Shown: positions 20,430 through 32,554, numbered from the stretch's first letter. The stretch: DNA of 64,000 nt from Ahaetulla prasina (GCF_028640845.1 NC_080548.1:18535321-18599320), one strand, 5' to 3'. Translations and numbers: made by a program. Notes: generated from the letters alone by a model not told the origin.

Positions 20430-22590
20430 GCATAACAAAATTGACAAAAGTGAAGGGGGTCTGAATACTTTCCTGTATTTTAAATTCAGGGATTTCATAG
20501 CTCTATTTGGAAAAGTACCCAAAGTTTCAAAGCACACATTGGGAACAGCTTGCAAACTGAATCAGATTTGGTCTCAAGTATGCTACCTGAGCCTTTACTA
20601 GAGTAGTTCATGATTCTACCTTACCCAATATCATTTTTAATCTAAGGTTGCTTGCTACGGTATATGGTGAGCCCCTTTTTTAAAAAAAAACCCTAATTGA
20701 AACTATTAAGCTATCATCCTAATTTCCAACTGTGGAGTTTAAATTATTTCCACATCAAAAAATCAGTAAGATATCCAAAAATTAGAGTAGTAATAATGTA
20801 ATGTAATATGCTAAAAGCAACACGTTTAAGGGAGAAAGATATTTACAGACTATAATGCTCTGCTATTCATTTCATTAAAATTAACACAGCTGATCATTTT
20901 GCAAGGAACTATAATTTCATTCATAGAGGTTTATGTTAATCAGAGCAAATGAGAATCTTCATCACATATTTTACACTGAAATTCCACATAGCTTCAAATT
21001 TAGGTATCTGTTTTGGCAACATTAAATACATTTCCCAAGAAATTTTTTTAGTGTGGAACATTTGCATAGTGAAGGACTACTCAGTTTAGTTATGTCAAAA
21101 CCTGACACAGGCCTTTTACAATCAAGAGATAAACACTCTGATTTCCTAACTCCCCCATATTGATGAGTATCACTGACCTGCAAGCCTTACATTGAATTAA
21201 TTACCTAGTCATATAATTAGAAACAATTTTCAGTACTTAAGGTCTTAAGAAACAAGTTTGAAAAAAGATTGTGAAAGGGAAAAATATGACAGTGAATTTA
21301 CCTCTTCCCTCTGTAAAGATATCCAGTACTGTATTCAGTGACAATTTCTATTGTTTTACTCTATGGCTTTTACTTACAGTATTAGCAACTTGGAGATCCT
21401 AACACAAGCTTAGACAAATCTTATGTTAGAAATGCAAGCCATAACTTCAATTTATTTCCTATGCATTATCACTATTAGTCTACACTAAAGGCTGGGAATT
21501 TCAAGACAGAAATTCCAGCAAAGAAAAATGTCTTTAAAAATATACAATTATTTCTGCTGAAAATGTCGCATGCACAATTACTGTGGCCAGCATTAACAAT
21601 TCCCCTTATTTATTACTCAAAGTAATAAAACTACATTTAAATATGTTTTTCATCTGGATGTATGTTAGTTAGTACCAGGCTAGAACAGTTTCACTGAAGC
21701 AGCAATTTCATTTAAACTAATAGTTATGTTAAGCAATTCAATAAAGAATATATCAGATATCTCATTTATAGAAGATTAATGCATACATGTACATGTTTAG
21801 GCACATGTGTGTATACAGATGTTAATGTGAGTCTTGACACACTTTAAAAGTAAAAAGTTTATTAAGATTTAAACTTTTACACACCTCATTTCATTAAATG
21901 TATTAAATATTGCTCTATGTGTACAAAAGCACATAGGAAGCTCCAAACAATTAACTGAATATTATTACTAGAATTCCTTTCCTTTCAAGGGAGGGAGGGA
22001 GGGGAGAGGAGTCCCACAAAAGATCACAATGGTGCCACTTTTCAGAATCAATTGCATATATTTTTGATGTTTAAATACACACTCACATGTAAAAAACATT
22101 CTGCTGATGCAAGAAGTGAAATTTCATTTATACTGATTTTAATTTTGGACACAAAGTTCTGCTATTTATTTTTGTGGTTTTTTTATGATAAAAAAATATA
22201 CAATCTACCTTCCAGGTACTATTCATTTGTATATTTCACATCAGTAATCCTGGCTATAGCAAGTGGGAATGAGTTCAGTTAGTTCTGACTATCATCAAGG
22301 AAGAGGACAATAGAAAAAAATGCAAAAATGTAATTCCTGGCATCCTACTAAAAGTTTTAAGAAAAGTATTTTGATGAAATTCTCAATAGCTGATGCCTTT
22401 CGGAAAAGATTATTATAAGACAATTATACAGACACAAAATTATAAATGGTGAGGTCATTAGGCCATGAAATATGGTTTATGAGAGTTCTTTATTACAGAG
22501 ACACAGATATTCATAAAACATTTCATAACCCATGTGTCCCTTTCTGGGAATGTTTTAGTATGCCAACAAGGAGACAGATCAAATGTGAGT
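20430..22590. other. Intron, no recognised element
   Basis: About 2.2 kb of AT-rich sequence without a recognisable repeat or splice-bounded coding exon. Short open frames (for example 22052-22282) have no family features. A 5' exon or regulatory element could be hidden here, but none can be supported. Confidence 0.4.
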
Positions 22591-22599
22591 GGAATGATT

Positions 22600-23000
22600 G
22601 AAGAAGCAAGTGCTAATCCATGCCATCTTTTCTATAAACGGAACAAGAAAATGTTATGCCTCTCTATTCAGAATTAAAATCCAGGAACACGTCTCCAAGG
22701 ACCTCAAACCAGGGATCCTGGGCTGCAAAACTCCAAACAAACACTGGATGGCAGCCAAGAGATACAATTTCCCCACTTTGCTGCCACCTGTTGATTGACC
22801 CCATTTTTATAGCCCAGCTCCGGATGCCTTATCCCAGATTTAAAAAAAGTAAAATTTTGCTCAATGATCAGATACAGGGTAAAGCCCAACACCTATCAAC
22901 CAAAGAGAGCAAAAACCATCCTCACAAATATCATGATGCCCCCACCCGCTCAACTTTCACACCTCATGTGAAAGTGTGAGTGTAGCAGCCTTTTTCACGC
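22600..23000. repeat. Possible old repeat, unassigned
   Basis: Shift in base composition with GCTGCCACCTGTTGATTGACC and a hairpin TTTCACACCTCATGTGAAA at its right side. No target duplication was found. Confidence 0.3.
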
Positions 23001-23059
23001 ACATCCTTTCCAAATAACCGCGGTGGTTGGGGGAAATAACAGAACAGCAGAGTTGGAAT

Positions 23060-24005
23060 CTCAAAGGTGTTTTTTCAGGAGGCAACTGTACTTTGTTTTT
23101 CTTTTCTTTTCTTTGAAGATGTTTCCTTTCTCATCCAATAAGCTTAGATAGATACAGATTAACAGAGTTGGAAAGAACCTTGTAGGAAGAACTCTGGGAG
23201 TTGAAGTCCACAAGTCTTAAAGGGACCAAGGTTGGAGACCCCTGGATCTAGTCCAATCCCCCCCCCTCCCTAAGCAGACCCTACACCATTTTTTTCTTCA
23301 GCTCTGACAGGACAGTGTCAGAGGGGGGGCAGTGTCAGTGCTGAAGAAGCTTCTTGGATGAGAAGCAAAATGTCTTCGAAAACAACAAGAAGAAAGTCCA
23401 GTTGCCTCCTGAAAAAGCACCTTTGGGACAACCATGTCCTGGATGACTGAGAATCTCTACAGACTTGGAAGGAACCTTGTAGGTCATCTAGTCGAATCCT
23501 CCCCCTCCCTAAGAAGACCCTAAACCATTTTCTTCTTCAGCTCTGAGGGCAGTGAGGGGGGGGGAGCAGCGTCAGTGCTGAAGAAGCTTCTTGGATGAGA
23601 AGCGTGAAGTCTTCAAAAAAAAAAAAACCACAAGAAAAAAACAAGAAAGTCCAGTTGCCTCCTGAAAAAGCACCTTTGGGACAATTCCCGGATGACTGAA
23701 AATCTCTACCGACTTGGAAGGGACCTTGGAGGTCTTCTAGTCCAACCCCCTTCGCTTTCGAGCAGGAAACCGTAAGCCTGGGCCATTTCAGACGAGACGG
23801 TTGTCCAATCTCTTCTTCAAAACCTCCACTGTTGGGGAGGAGCACCCGCAACTTCTGGGGGCAAGTCGTTCGGCTGAAGGTCGGTAGCAGCCCAACCCCG
23901 TCCAACCAAGAGCGGCCATCCAGTTCAGGAAGGCCTCAAGGCTGGGGACGGGGCTGTCACTTAACACCCCCATCCCCCACGCAACCAGGCTGAGGAAAAA
24001 GAGCA
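23060..24005. repeat. Cluster of LINE 3'-end and GAAGCTTCTT repeats
   Basis: Two similar units, at about 23.09-23.46 and 23.48-23.71 kb, each carry GAAGAAGCTTCTTGGATGAG then CCAGTTGCCTCCTGAAAAAG. They are followed by antisense CR1-type 3' ends (GACCTTGGAGGTCTTCTAGTCC; TTGTCCAATCTCTTCTTCAA with AACCTCCACTGTTGG). The duplication suggests a local tandem copy of about 380 nt. The cluster ends about 90 nt before the CpG island. Confidence 0.65.
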
Positions 24006-24089
24006 TCAGTTGAGCGAGGCTGCTTCCTCTGCTTGACGTTTGTTTGGTTTATGTCATAATAGCCATTTAGGAGGTGTGGGGGGGGGGAC

Positions 24090-25060
24090 GGCGGGAAAGC
24101 AGCTCGTCCTGAGAGAACTTGCGACGCTCCTTCCAACTAAACTCCCCAACCGGTTTTAGCCCCCAAAGGGTCGCGAACCGGCCACTGGGGAAGGGTCAAA
24201 AAGAGCAGCCGCCGAGCCGCCAGAAGGGAAAACCTCCCCCTTTCTCCTTCCCCACCGTGCTTGTCTTCCCTCGTCTCTGCCCTGAGGCGGGAGGGGGGGG
24301 ACACACGACACGACACCGTCGCCCCCCCCCCACACACCCCGGGCTTCTCCCCTTCAGGCACAAAATGGCGGGAGGAAGCGCAGCCTAACGGTGAGAGAGG
24401 GGCGCTCGGCGGGTGGAGTGGAGGACGGGAAAAATGGTTTTTAGGGGGAGAGAAGGCCAAGCAAGTCCTTCGGCGGCTGCCTCGCCCGGAGTCCCTTCTC
24501 CATCCCGCACCGAAGTTCAAACTCCAAAAAGTTCTGGGACAAAAGGTGGGGGGAAAGGAGAAGAGCGCCCCCCCTCCGCTTCCCCCACTTGGTACGCTCT
24601 AACTTTCCCCTGTCAGTCCCCACTTTCTTTTGACTCACCTCCTCCGCCTCCCCTCGGCTCGATTCTTCGCCTTTAAACTCCCACAACAATTTTTTTTTTA
24701 AACGAGCGCAGCTCGGAACAGCCAAGACGCATGCGCGGAATAACTGGGGCGCGGGCCGTTCCGGCCGGCTTGTGGAAGAACCGAAGAGATGAAGAGGCCG
24801 GAGGAGGGAGGGGGGCGCACGCGCCAGCTGAGCCTGGGCGCATGCGCGTCATGGCCGGAGTGCTTTATTTTGGCGGGCGCGGCTCGGGATGGAGGAGACT
24901 CACCTGGAGCGTCAGTCGTAGGGATGCGCGGGGGGGGGGGGGAGAAAAGCACCGCACTTCGACACGGGAGTTAGGCGCAGAACGGGCCCTTGGGCTTCGA
25001 TGTAATCCGTCCAGGGAAGCCTGCCCCCGGACTAAAAACAGATTACATAAAAGGCTGATC
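24090..25060 (-). promoter_or_regulatory. CpG island, probable promoter and 5' UTR exon of the L3MBTL-type gene
   Basis: About 1 kb of GC-rich, CpG-dense DNA in an AT-rich setting, at the 5' side of the minus-strand gene. Two consensus donors face the gene: CTCCAG|GTGAGT with the exon ending at 24904, and GGAG|GTGAGT ending at 24639. Either could close a non-coding first exon joined to the exon at 10518. A perfect NRF1-type palindrome GCGCATGCGC lies at 24838-24847, with a near copy at 24727-24736. There is no TATA box, as is usual for such promoters. On the plus strand AACG|GTGAGA near 24390 could be a divergent transcript donor; this is unproven. The open frames here are compositional. Confidence 0.75.
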
Positions 25061-25830
25061 GATTCGGGGCTTGCAGGAAAGCAGCTCGTCTGTTGCTTGC
25101 GGCAAAAAATAATCCCTATCACCAGGGCTGTTCACACAAATTATTCCTCCCCCTCATCATTACCATCATCCTTTTAGGCCTACATCTCCTGCCCTCTCTC
25201 TCTCTCTCTCTAAGGACCCCACAGCAGTTTGTGGGAGAAGAGTGAAAAAGTCTTAATATAAAACTGACAAATCAACCATACTTGCAATAAAACAGAAAAT
25301 TTTTGAAGTGCTTCTTTAAATTAAAAAAAAAGTCAAAATAATAGACAACTGGCCTGAGGCTATGGAGTTAGATGGTGGTGTAAAATACTGAATGTGAACA
25401 GATTGGATCTGTGAAAATGGTTCTGTGCTAAAAACAAGTTGATTTCAATATTCTTAATTCTTACTTTGGTCAACTAGCTACCCTTCAAAGGAATCAAAAT
25501 GTGTATATCTTCTAGAGCTGGACATATAAAAGATAGCTCTCTAACTCCCACTAATAGATTTTGCTTTGCTGTTCAGAAACTTTGTCATGTGGCAGCTAAC
25601 ACATATACATACTATATGCCACAGATGGCTAGGAAGAAGCACCACCACCATCTGAAGTCAAGACAACAAAGAATAGAAAAAAGTCTAAAAGACAGTTACA
25701 AAAAAAAATCTTCATAGAGATGGAAATTATCTGAAGGTACCTTTGATCAAAGCCTTTGAGATCTTTAAAAGCTATCCTCGAGATACTTAATTGTGCCTGG
25801 AATTCTTGTTACAGGCAGTCTTTTCAGAAT
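25060..25830. other. Intergenic sequence, nothing recognised
   Basis: Contains a short (CT)n run near 25195-25212 and an AT-rich remainder. No gene is supported. Confidence 0.4.
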
Positions 25831-25837
25831 TCAAATC

Positions 25838-26130
<293 letters not shown>

Positions 26131-26134
26131 TAGT

Positions 26135-26625
26135 CCTTCTCCCTTTAAGAAAACCAAGAAGCACCAGCTGAAAGGAAAACTCAGAGCAGCCTTCTAATGG
26201 CTGTTACAAAAGTAACAGAAACACTTAAGTAGAGCCATTAAGATAAGGGGAATTGGGCTAAAAATAAGTTCTCCAAGGTAAACTGAAACTCCCTTTTTCC
26301 TGCCCTGACAGGATTAAACCCCAAGGACAGGGAAAACAAAAGACTTGGGACCAAGATTTACCTAGGAAAACAAACCCCAGGGCAATCAGAAACACATCAA
26401 AATCCATCAAGCTGCAGGAGCTTCAAAGGGGAATTAAGCATAAAAGGCTCAGATTCACACTCCCAAACTGCTCGCAAGCCAGGAACGCTCCAGCTGTGTC
26501 ACTTTTTGCTTCTTGCCTTCCTACATTAAAAGAATTCCACTTTCTAGAGCTGGCTTCTGCATCCATTTCTTTTCAGCATCTGTGGTTTGTCCCAGCTGGG
26601 AACAAACGGGAAATTTCTTCCAACA
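26135..26625 (-). repeat. Possible LTR-like or unclassified repeat
   Basis: On the minus strand a block starts TGTTGGAAGAAATTTCCCG and runs through a TTTTATGC-type AT box. No target duplication or second copy was found in the window, so this is only a suspicion. Confidence 0.3.
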
Positions 26626-26639
26626 GTGCATCAATATGA

Positions 26640-27780
26640 ACAAAACAAGTTGCTGAACTGATACTAAACTGGGTATAAAATTTAATCCAGAAACACATCC
26701 AGAACTGATTAAATCGAGAACTGATAAAAATCACCCAAGTCTGTCACCTTGCTAACCCATATTCCCTTGATAGAATCACTAGCACTATATTCCTTATCCA
26801 ACTTATTACTGTTTCAGATCATTATTATTGCTTTGGGAACAGATGGACAAGAAATATTGCTGCATGTCATACTGTGACGAGACCTACCCACCCCCATTCC
26901 CCTGATGATATATCTCAACAGTTTAATGTAGATAGTAAAATAACCTGGGATACAAGTGAACTTTTAAAAAATTATATGTCATAATTTTACTAGCTTTTAT
27001 AATGGCACAGATGTCTCTTCGTTTTGTTTTCTGCTCTCCCTTTTGAAAAGAAAAAAAAGCCAAGAATCATAGTGGGGATTCAATACATTTATTAGGCTAA
27101 ATTAGTTTTTGAGTGGGTTTGAACATAATTAATCTTAATTTAGCACTGAAAAAAAATCACACTTGGCAGTAGTTGACATGATGTATGGTTTAGCTAGGCA
27201 TACCAGAACTGGCTTGTAAAACTTTGGGTGACCACCAGAAAAGCAGTAACAAATATTTCCCACATAATTTTGCTGCCATCTCAGTGGTGTCTGGATTCCT
27301 AAATCCAGATCTAGTAGCCCTACTTAGCATTTTGTATGAAGATAAATGTTCACCTCTGCATTTACACGTTCTAGAAAGAAGATCTTCCTGTTTAAAGCAG
27401 CAGTCCAGAATCTTTGCAGCTTGGCTGCCCGGCTGGCGGAGGGGGAGAAGGGAACTGGGCCACTCTTGTGGTGGGCCAGCATGCATGCATGTGCACACCT
27501 ATCCACCTCATGTGCAAATGGAGCTGCATGTGCACTGCCCTGCCGCTTGCATGAGTGGAGCTGCGTGTGTGTGTGTGTGTGTGTGTGCGCACGCACAGAC
27601 CCACCTCTCACGCAACCTGGTTCCGAATAAGCTAAGGCTGGTAGTTGTGAACGCCTGGTCTAAGGGACTATTTAGAATGCATGGCTGATGGTTTCATAGC
27701 CTTAATCTCACAATCATTTTCATTACAAGTCAAAATGTTCTGTGACATGTTTTGAGTAGTCATAGGTATGAAAAAATTAT
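26640..27780. other. Intergenic sequence with a (GT)n run, no gene
   Basis: A GC-richer segment at about 27400-27660 includes (GT)n at 27562-27587. It may be an old repeat, with ends CAGCAGTCC and AACGCCTG and poorly matching flanks. Open frames here are explained by the dinucleotide run. Confidence 0.4.
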
Positions 27781-27783
27781 TTA

Positions 27784-27965
27784 TTTATTTATATCCCACA
27801 TTTACTAGTTTTGCAAATAATTCAAGGCGACAAACATATATCCAACACATCTTCCTCCTCCTATCTTCCCCACAACAACAATTTTGGGAGCTGAATTGGG
27901 CTTAGAGAGTGATAATGACTGGCCCAAGGTCACTCAGCTGGGTTTCACAGCTAAGGTGGGTGTTC
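27784..27965 (-). repeat. Squamate SINE, antisense
   Basis: TTATTTATTTATATCCCACA at the left, then TTCCCCACAACAACAATTT, then GGCCCAAGGTCACTCAGCTG. This is the complement order of the SINE heads at 50.14 kb. The tRNA-like head on the right is cut off. Confidence 0.7.
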
Positions 27966-28284
27966 GGTCCCAGCTGACCAAACATGACAAACCCTCTGAA
28001 GTGAATTCAAAGATTTCTTTATTTGGAGTGCCAGCAGCCCTGGCAAAAAATTTCTCTCTCATCGCAGGCTAACAAGTGTGTCCAGCTGGAAGATGAATAG
28101 TTGTTTGCCACATCTATTCATCTCTGCCCACTGCCTTTTATTTCCTGAGCTACAGTGGGGCTTCGCTAGCAGCGGAGGCTCTTCCTTCCCAAGGATTGGC
28201 CCACGGATTTCCACTGCTCTCCTCTCCTCTGCCTTCTGCGTATCCATGCCTCAGGCACTGGCCCCAGCTTTTTCCAGATTCACT
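27966..28284 (-). repeat. Unclassified GC-richer block, possibly LTR remnant
   Basis: Contains antisense AATAAAG (TCTTTATTTGG) and sits between the SINE and a LINE insertion. Too little is visible to assign it. Confidence 0.25.
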
Positions 28285-28990
28285 TAAGAATAGAATAGAA
28301 TTCTTTATTGGACAAGTGTGATTGGACACACAAGGAATTTGTCTTGGTGCAAACTCTCTCAGTGTACATAAAAGAAAAGATACATTCGACAAGAATCATA
28401 AGGTTAATATGATAGATTTAATGATAGTCATAGGATACAAATAAGCAATCAAATCATACTAGGAAACAATATAAATCGTAAGGATACAAGCAACAAAGTT
28501 ACAGTCATGCAGTCATAAGTGGGAGGAGATGGATGATAGGAACGATGAGAAGATTAATAGTAATAGTAATATAGACTTAGTGAATAGTTTGACAGTGTTG
28601 AGGGAATTATTTGTTTAGCAGTGCGATGGCGTTCGGGAAAAACTGTTCTTGCGTCTAGTTGTTCTGCTGTGCAATGCTCTTTAGTGTTGTTTTGAGGGTA
28701 GGAGTTGAAACAGTTTATGTCCAGAATGCAAGGGGTCTGTAAATATTTTCACAGCCCACTTTTTGACTCGGGAGTACACAGGTCCACAATGGAAAGCAGG
28801 TTGGTAGCCATTGTTTTTTCTGCAGTTCTAATGATCCTCTGAAGTCTGTGTCTGTCTTGTTGGGTTGCAGAACTGAACCAGACAGTTATAGTGGTGCAGA
28901 TGACAGACTTAATAATTCCTCTGTAGAACTGTGTTATTAATTTAAGAACTGCAGTTATTCGCTTAACAAATGTGGTAAGAAAAGTCATAA
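28285..28990 (-). mobile_element. LINE 3' end with AATAG tail, antisense
   Basis: Starts with AGAATAGAATAGAATTCTTT and the shared 3' end (TGGACAAGTGTGATTGGACA, CACAAGGAATTTGTCTTGG). The minus strand still reads CTTITVWFSSATQQDRHRL-like sequence (28749-28988) from the RT C-terminal region. It is 5' truncated and broken. The same family lies at 52219, 52523 and 55790. Confidence 0.8.
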
Positions 28991-29560
28991 GATGAGTAAA
29001 CTCACTTAACTACCTGTACTTCTGAAGCATCATATTTTTGCTCTTTTTCTACTAGTTCAAAATGTTTATCTTCAAAATTAGAAATGTTCTGTTCCCCAGT
29101 TAAAAAAACAACATTCCCCTCCCTCGCTTAAATGCTGTCCTTCTCCATCTCTAAACCTTTTGAGTTTTAACAGAGAAAAATAAAACCCTAGGGAGATATG
29201 AAGCTGGGGCAATTTCAAGGAAATTGAATTTACAGATGAGTTAGTGAGAAGTTAAAGGTTTGACTGATATAAATAAAAAATATCCTTGATTGCCAAATAG
29301 TTATGAAACCGCTATTAACATTCACAGAAAACATCTTTTGCCTAATTTGCAAGTCTGATTTGAACATAAGATCCTGATTCTGCATATTGTTAGACACATT
29401 TTTATACAGGTAAATTTCTACCCATGTACACACATTTAAATAAATAAATATATTACACATTTGTCCATTTAAATATATTCCGAACTAGTTGGATCTAGGT
29501 TTGACCATATATAGAAAACTCCCACTGAATTCACTGGAAACTATTTTTTCTTACCCCAAA
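28991..29560. other. Intergenic sequence, nothing recognised
   Basis: AT-rich with no supported feature. Confidence 0.4.
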
Positions 29561-29564
29561 GATG

Positions 29565-29690
29565 CTTTTCAAAAGGCAACTGGACTTTCTTGATTGTTTT
29601 TTCCCCCCTTGAAGATATTTCACTTCTCATCCAAGAAGCTTCTTTAGTTCTGGCTGAATGGGCTGCTGAACACCCAGATACAGGCAGTTA
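29565..29690. repeat. GAAGCTTCTT-family repeat, interrupted by the Tc1 element
   Basis: TTTTCAAAAGGCAACTGGAC and CATCCAAGAAGCTTCTTTAG match the repeat at 19.0 and 23.3 kb in reverse. The Tc1 element begins at the TA at 29689-29690. The sequence resuming at 31293 is LINE-like and may belong to the same older block. Confidence 0.6.
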
Positions 29691-31292
29691 CGGTGGGGTA
29701 AAAAAGTATTTAGTCAGCCACCAGTTGTGCAAGTTTTCCCACTGAAAAAGATGAGAGAGGCCTGTAATTGTCATCATAGGTATACCTCAACTAGGAGAGA
29801 CAACATGAGAAAACACATCCAGAAAATCACATTGTCTGATTTGTAATGAATTTATTTGCAAATTATGGTGGAAAATAAGTATTTGGTCACCAACAAACAA
29901 GCAAGATTTCTGGCTCTCACAGACCTGTAACTTCTACTTTAAGAGGCTCCTCTGTTCTTCACTCATTACCTGTATTAATGGTACCTGTTTGAACTTGTTA
30001 TCAGTATAAAAGACACCTGTCCACAACCTCAAACAGTCACACTCCAAATTCCACTATGGTGAAGACCAAAGAGCTGTCGAAGGACACCAGAAACAAAATT
30101 GTAGACCTGCACCAGGCTGGGAAGACTGAATCTGCAACAGGCAAGCAGCTTGGTGTGAAGAAATCAACTGTGGAAGGAATAATTAGAAAATGGAAGACAT
30201 ACAAGACCACTCATGATCTCCCTCGATCTGGGGCTCCATGCAAGATCTCACCCCGTGGGGTCAAAATGATCACAAGAACGGTGAGCAAATATCCCAGAAC
30301 CACACAGGGAGACCTAGTGAATGACCTGCAGAGATCTGGGACCAACATAACAAAGGCTATCATCAGTAACACACTACACCGCCAGGGACTCAGATCCTGC
30401 AGTGCCAGACATGTCCCCCTGCTTAAGCAGTACATGTCCGGGCCCGTCTGAAGTTTGCTAGAGAGCATTTGGATGATGCAGAAGAGGATTGGGACAATGT
30501 CATATGGTCAGATGAAACCAAATTAGAACTGTTTGGTAGAAACTCAACTCGTCGTGTTTGGAGGAGAGAGAATGCTGAGTTGCATCCAAAGAACACCATA
30601 CCTACTGTGAAGCATGGGGGTGGCAACATCATGCTGTGGGGCTGTTTCTCTGCAAAGGGACCAGGACGACTGATCCGTGTAAAGGAAAGAATGAATGGGG
30701 CCATGTATCGTGAGATTTTGAGTGCAAACCTCCTTCCATCAGCAAGGGCATTGAAGATGAAACCTGGCTGGGTCTTTCAGCATGACAATGATCCTAAACA
30801 CACCGCCTGGGCAACGAAGGAGTGGCTCCATAAGAAGCGTTTCAAGGTCCTGGAGTGGCCTAGCCAGTCACCAGATCTCAACCCCATAGAAAACCTTTGG
30901 AGGGAGTTGAAAGTCTGTGTTGCCCAGCGACAGCCCCAAAACATCACTGCTCTAGAGGAGATCTGCATGGAGGAATGGGCCAACATACCAGCAACAGTGT
31001 GTGAAAACCTTGTGAAGATGTACAGAAAACGTTTGACCTCTGTAATTGCCAACAAAGGATATATAACAAAATATTGAGATGAACTTTTGATATTGACCAA
31101 ATACTTATTTTCCACCATAATTTGCAAATAAATTCGTTACAAATCAGACAATGTGATTTTCTGGATGTGTTTTCTCATGTTGTCTCTCCTAGTTGAGGTA
31201 TACCTATGATAACAATTACAGGCCCCTCTCATCTTTTTCAGTGGGAGAACTTGCACAACTGGTGGCTGACTAAATACTTTTTTACCCCACTG
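29691..31292 (+). mobile_element. Tc1/mariner transposon, near-complete
   Basis: 1602 bp flanked on both sides by TA (29689-29690 and 31293-31294). The inverted repeats are about 199 bp each (29691-29889 and 31094-31292) and nearly identical; the outer ends are CGGTGGGGTAAAAAAGTATT and the complement ending in TTTTTTACCCCACTG. Long inverted repeats of about 200 bp with direct repeats inside are usual in vertebrate Tc1 elements. The single gene between them is broken by one frame change. Low divergence between the arms argues for recent insertion. Confidence 0.96.
30056..31077 (+). pseudogene. Tc1-type DD34E transposase, one frameshift
   Basis: Transposase that would cut and join the ends of the element. 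The first part (30056-30451) begins [20 protein letters not shown] and holds the paired helix-turn-helix DNA-binding region ([14 protein letters not shown]) and a GRPR-like [12 protein letters not shown] linker. The second part (from about 30430 in the +1 shifted frame) holds the catalytic domain: VIWSDET (first Asp), [11 protein letters not shown] (second Asp) and [11 protein letters not shown] (Glu). The spacing between the second Asp and the Glu is 34 residues, the DD34E pattern. The total of about 340 residues is normal for the family. A single-base loss around 30429-30431 breaks the frame; no other stop is seen before the natural end, ITKY. Confidence 0.95.
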
Positions 31293-31299
31293 TACGTTG

Positions 31300-31620
31300 A
31301 TGACCCTACACAAAAGGTGCCAGGTTTTGACCTTCCTCATCAGCATTAGTCAACTCTGAACAGGATCCGTACCCAACATGGTGTCTGCCAAGACTCATTG
31401 TTTAAGTGGGGTCTTGTCTCTACCCCTCAGTGTGACTGTGGTGCTCCGCAACAAAATATCCATCACATTGTGTCCGAATGTCCATCAAGAGCTTACACAG
31501 GCCCAATGTCTAATATTTTTCAACATAGACCAATCTGCCCTTGAATGGCTGAGTGGACTGGATATTAACATTTGAACTACTTTAAGTCCATGTATTTGCC
31601 ATATGCTAAATAAATGAATA
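31300..31620 (+). pseudogene. LINE reverse-transcriptase C-terminal tail
   Basis: Broken frames show CDCGAPQQ-like and HHIVSECPSRAY-like sequence, then ALEWLSGLDINI and a stop, followed by an AATAAATGAATAAAG 3' end. A zinc-knuckle-like CxCxxxxxxxxHxxxxC followed by a WL..LDI terminus is the usual C-terminus of several vertebrate non-LTR elements. Confidence 0.6.
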
Positions 31621-31803
31621 AAGTTCTGACTGAATGGTGAGGAATGGAAGGATTATATTCCTTAGCAGTCATCTGGTCATTAGAACTCTTAGCATTCTGA
31701 AGGTCAATCATTAGTACTGAGAGTTGTTGAAGTTACTTGGGGATTTATTTGTGCTCTCAGTTTTTTCCTGAATATAATCCTAAAGCCATATAACCACTAA
31801 AAC

Positions 31804-32131
31804 TAGTGGTGAAATCCTCTGGTCTGCTACTGATTCTGTGAGTCTGCTACTGGGTGCATGCTTTGCGCGCCTGAGGTACGTCCACGCAGCACTGAAAAAG
31901 GAACATTTTGAAGCCTTCCGAGTCTGCAAAGGTAAATAGAACAGCGAGGGGGGTGGAATCCGCTGTGCCACGTGATTTAGATTAGCTAGAAAGCAGGAAA
32001 TCTGATGATTCTAGCTAATATAAATTGTGTGTCACAGCTGATTGTCACCCAGCTGATTGTTGGAAATACCCGTTTGCCCGAGCCGGTAGCATTTTTTACT
32101 ACTGGTCGGAACCAGTAGCATTTCATCTCTG
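31804..32131. mobile_element. hAT-type element (family B-like), perfect 8-bp target duplication
   Basis: The ends are TAGTGGTGAAATCCTCTGG and GTAGCATTTCATCTCTG. Both flanks read ACTAAAAC (31796-31803 and 32132-32139). An ACTACTGGTCGGAACCAGTA stem lies near the right end. Non-coding. Confidence 0.9.
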
Positions 32132-32194
32132 ACTAAAACCCTAATGATATTCGGACATTTACCTTTTATCCTAATAATCTAGTTTCAAAGGTGC

Positions 32195-32312
32195 TTTTTC
32201 AGTTCAGGTTTTTTTCCTTGAGGAAGACGTTTCATCCAAGAAGCTTCTTCAGTTTTTTACTGAAAGACTGAGATGACCTGGATGACTGAGAATCTCCATA
32301 GACATCTAGTAG
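32195..32312. repeat. GAAGCTTCTT-family repeat
   Basis: CATCCAAGAAGCTTCTTCAG and TGGATGACTGAGAATCTCC, the same phrases as at 19.0, 23.3 and 29.6 kb. Confidence 0.65.
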
Positions 32313-32554
32313 TCTAGTGTTATAAAACTTGCTAAGTGACAGCAGATGGTTGATCTTGGCTGCTGCCAAAAAGCGAAGCATAGTTGGGCTTCCTTATCAT
32401 GTGGATGAAAAACAATCAGGAAATTCTTGGGCTGTAGGCTAAATTGGAGAATAAAAAAAAACATTGTGGAAGAAAGCAATGTTGTATAATGGCCAGGAAA
32501 ACCACACAAAGTCCTACAAGGTCGAACTCAACTACAAGAAGACTGGATGTGTTG

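Noticed and set aside
24365..24400. Plus-strand AACG|GTGAGA donor after a short ATGGCGGGAGG frame
   Set aside because: It could be a divergent transcript, but no downstream plus-strand exon was found.
24119..25177. Several open frames in the CpG island
   Set aside because: High GC removes stop codons by chance; no known N-terminus and no phase-compatible splicing.
27224..27688. A 154-codon plus-strand frame with Cys/Val repeats
   Set aside because: Driven by the (GT)n tract and repeat-like sequence; no domain or conserved start.
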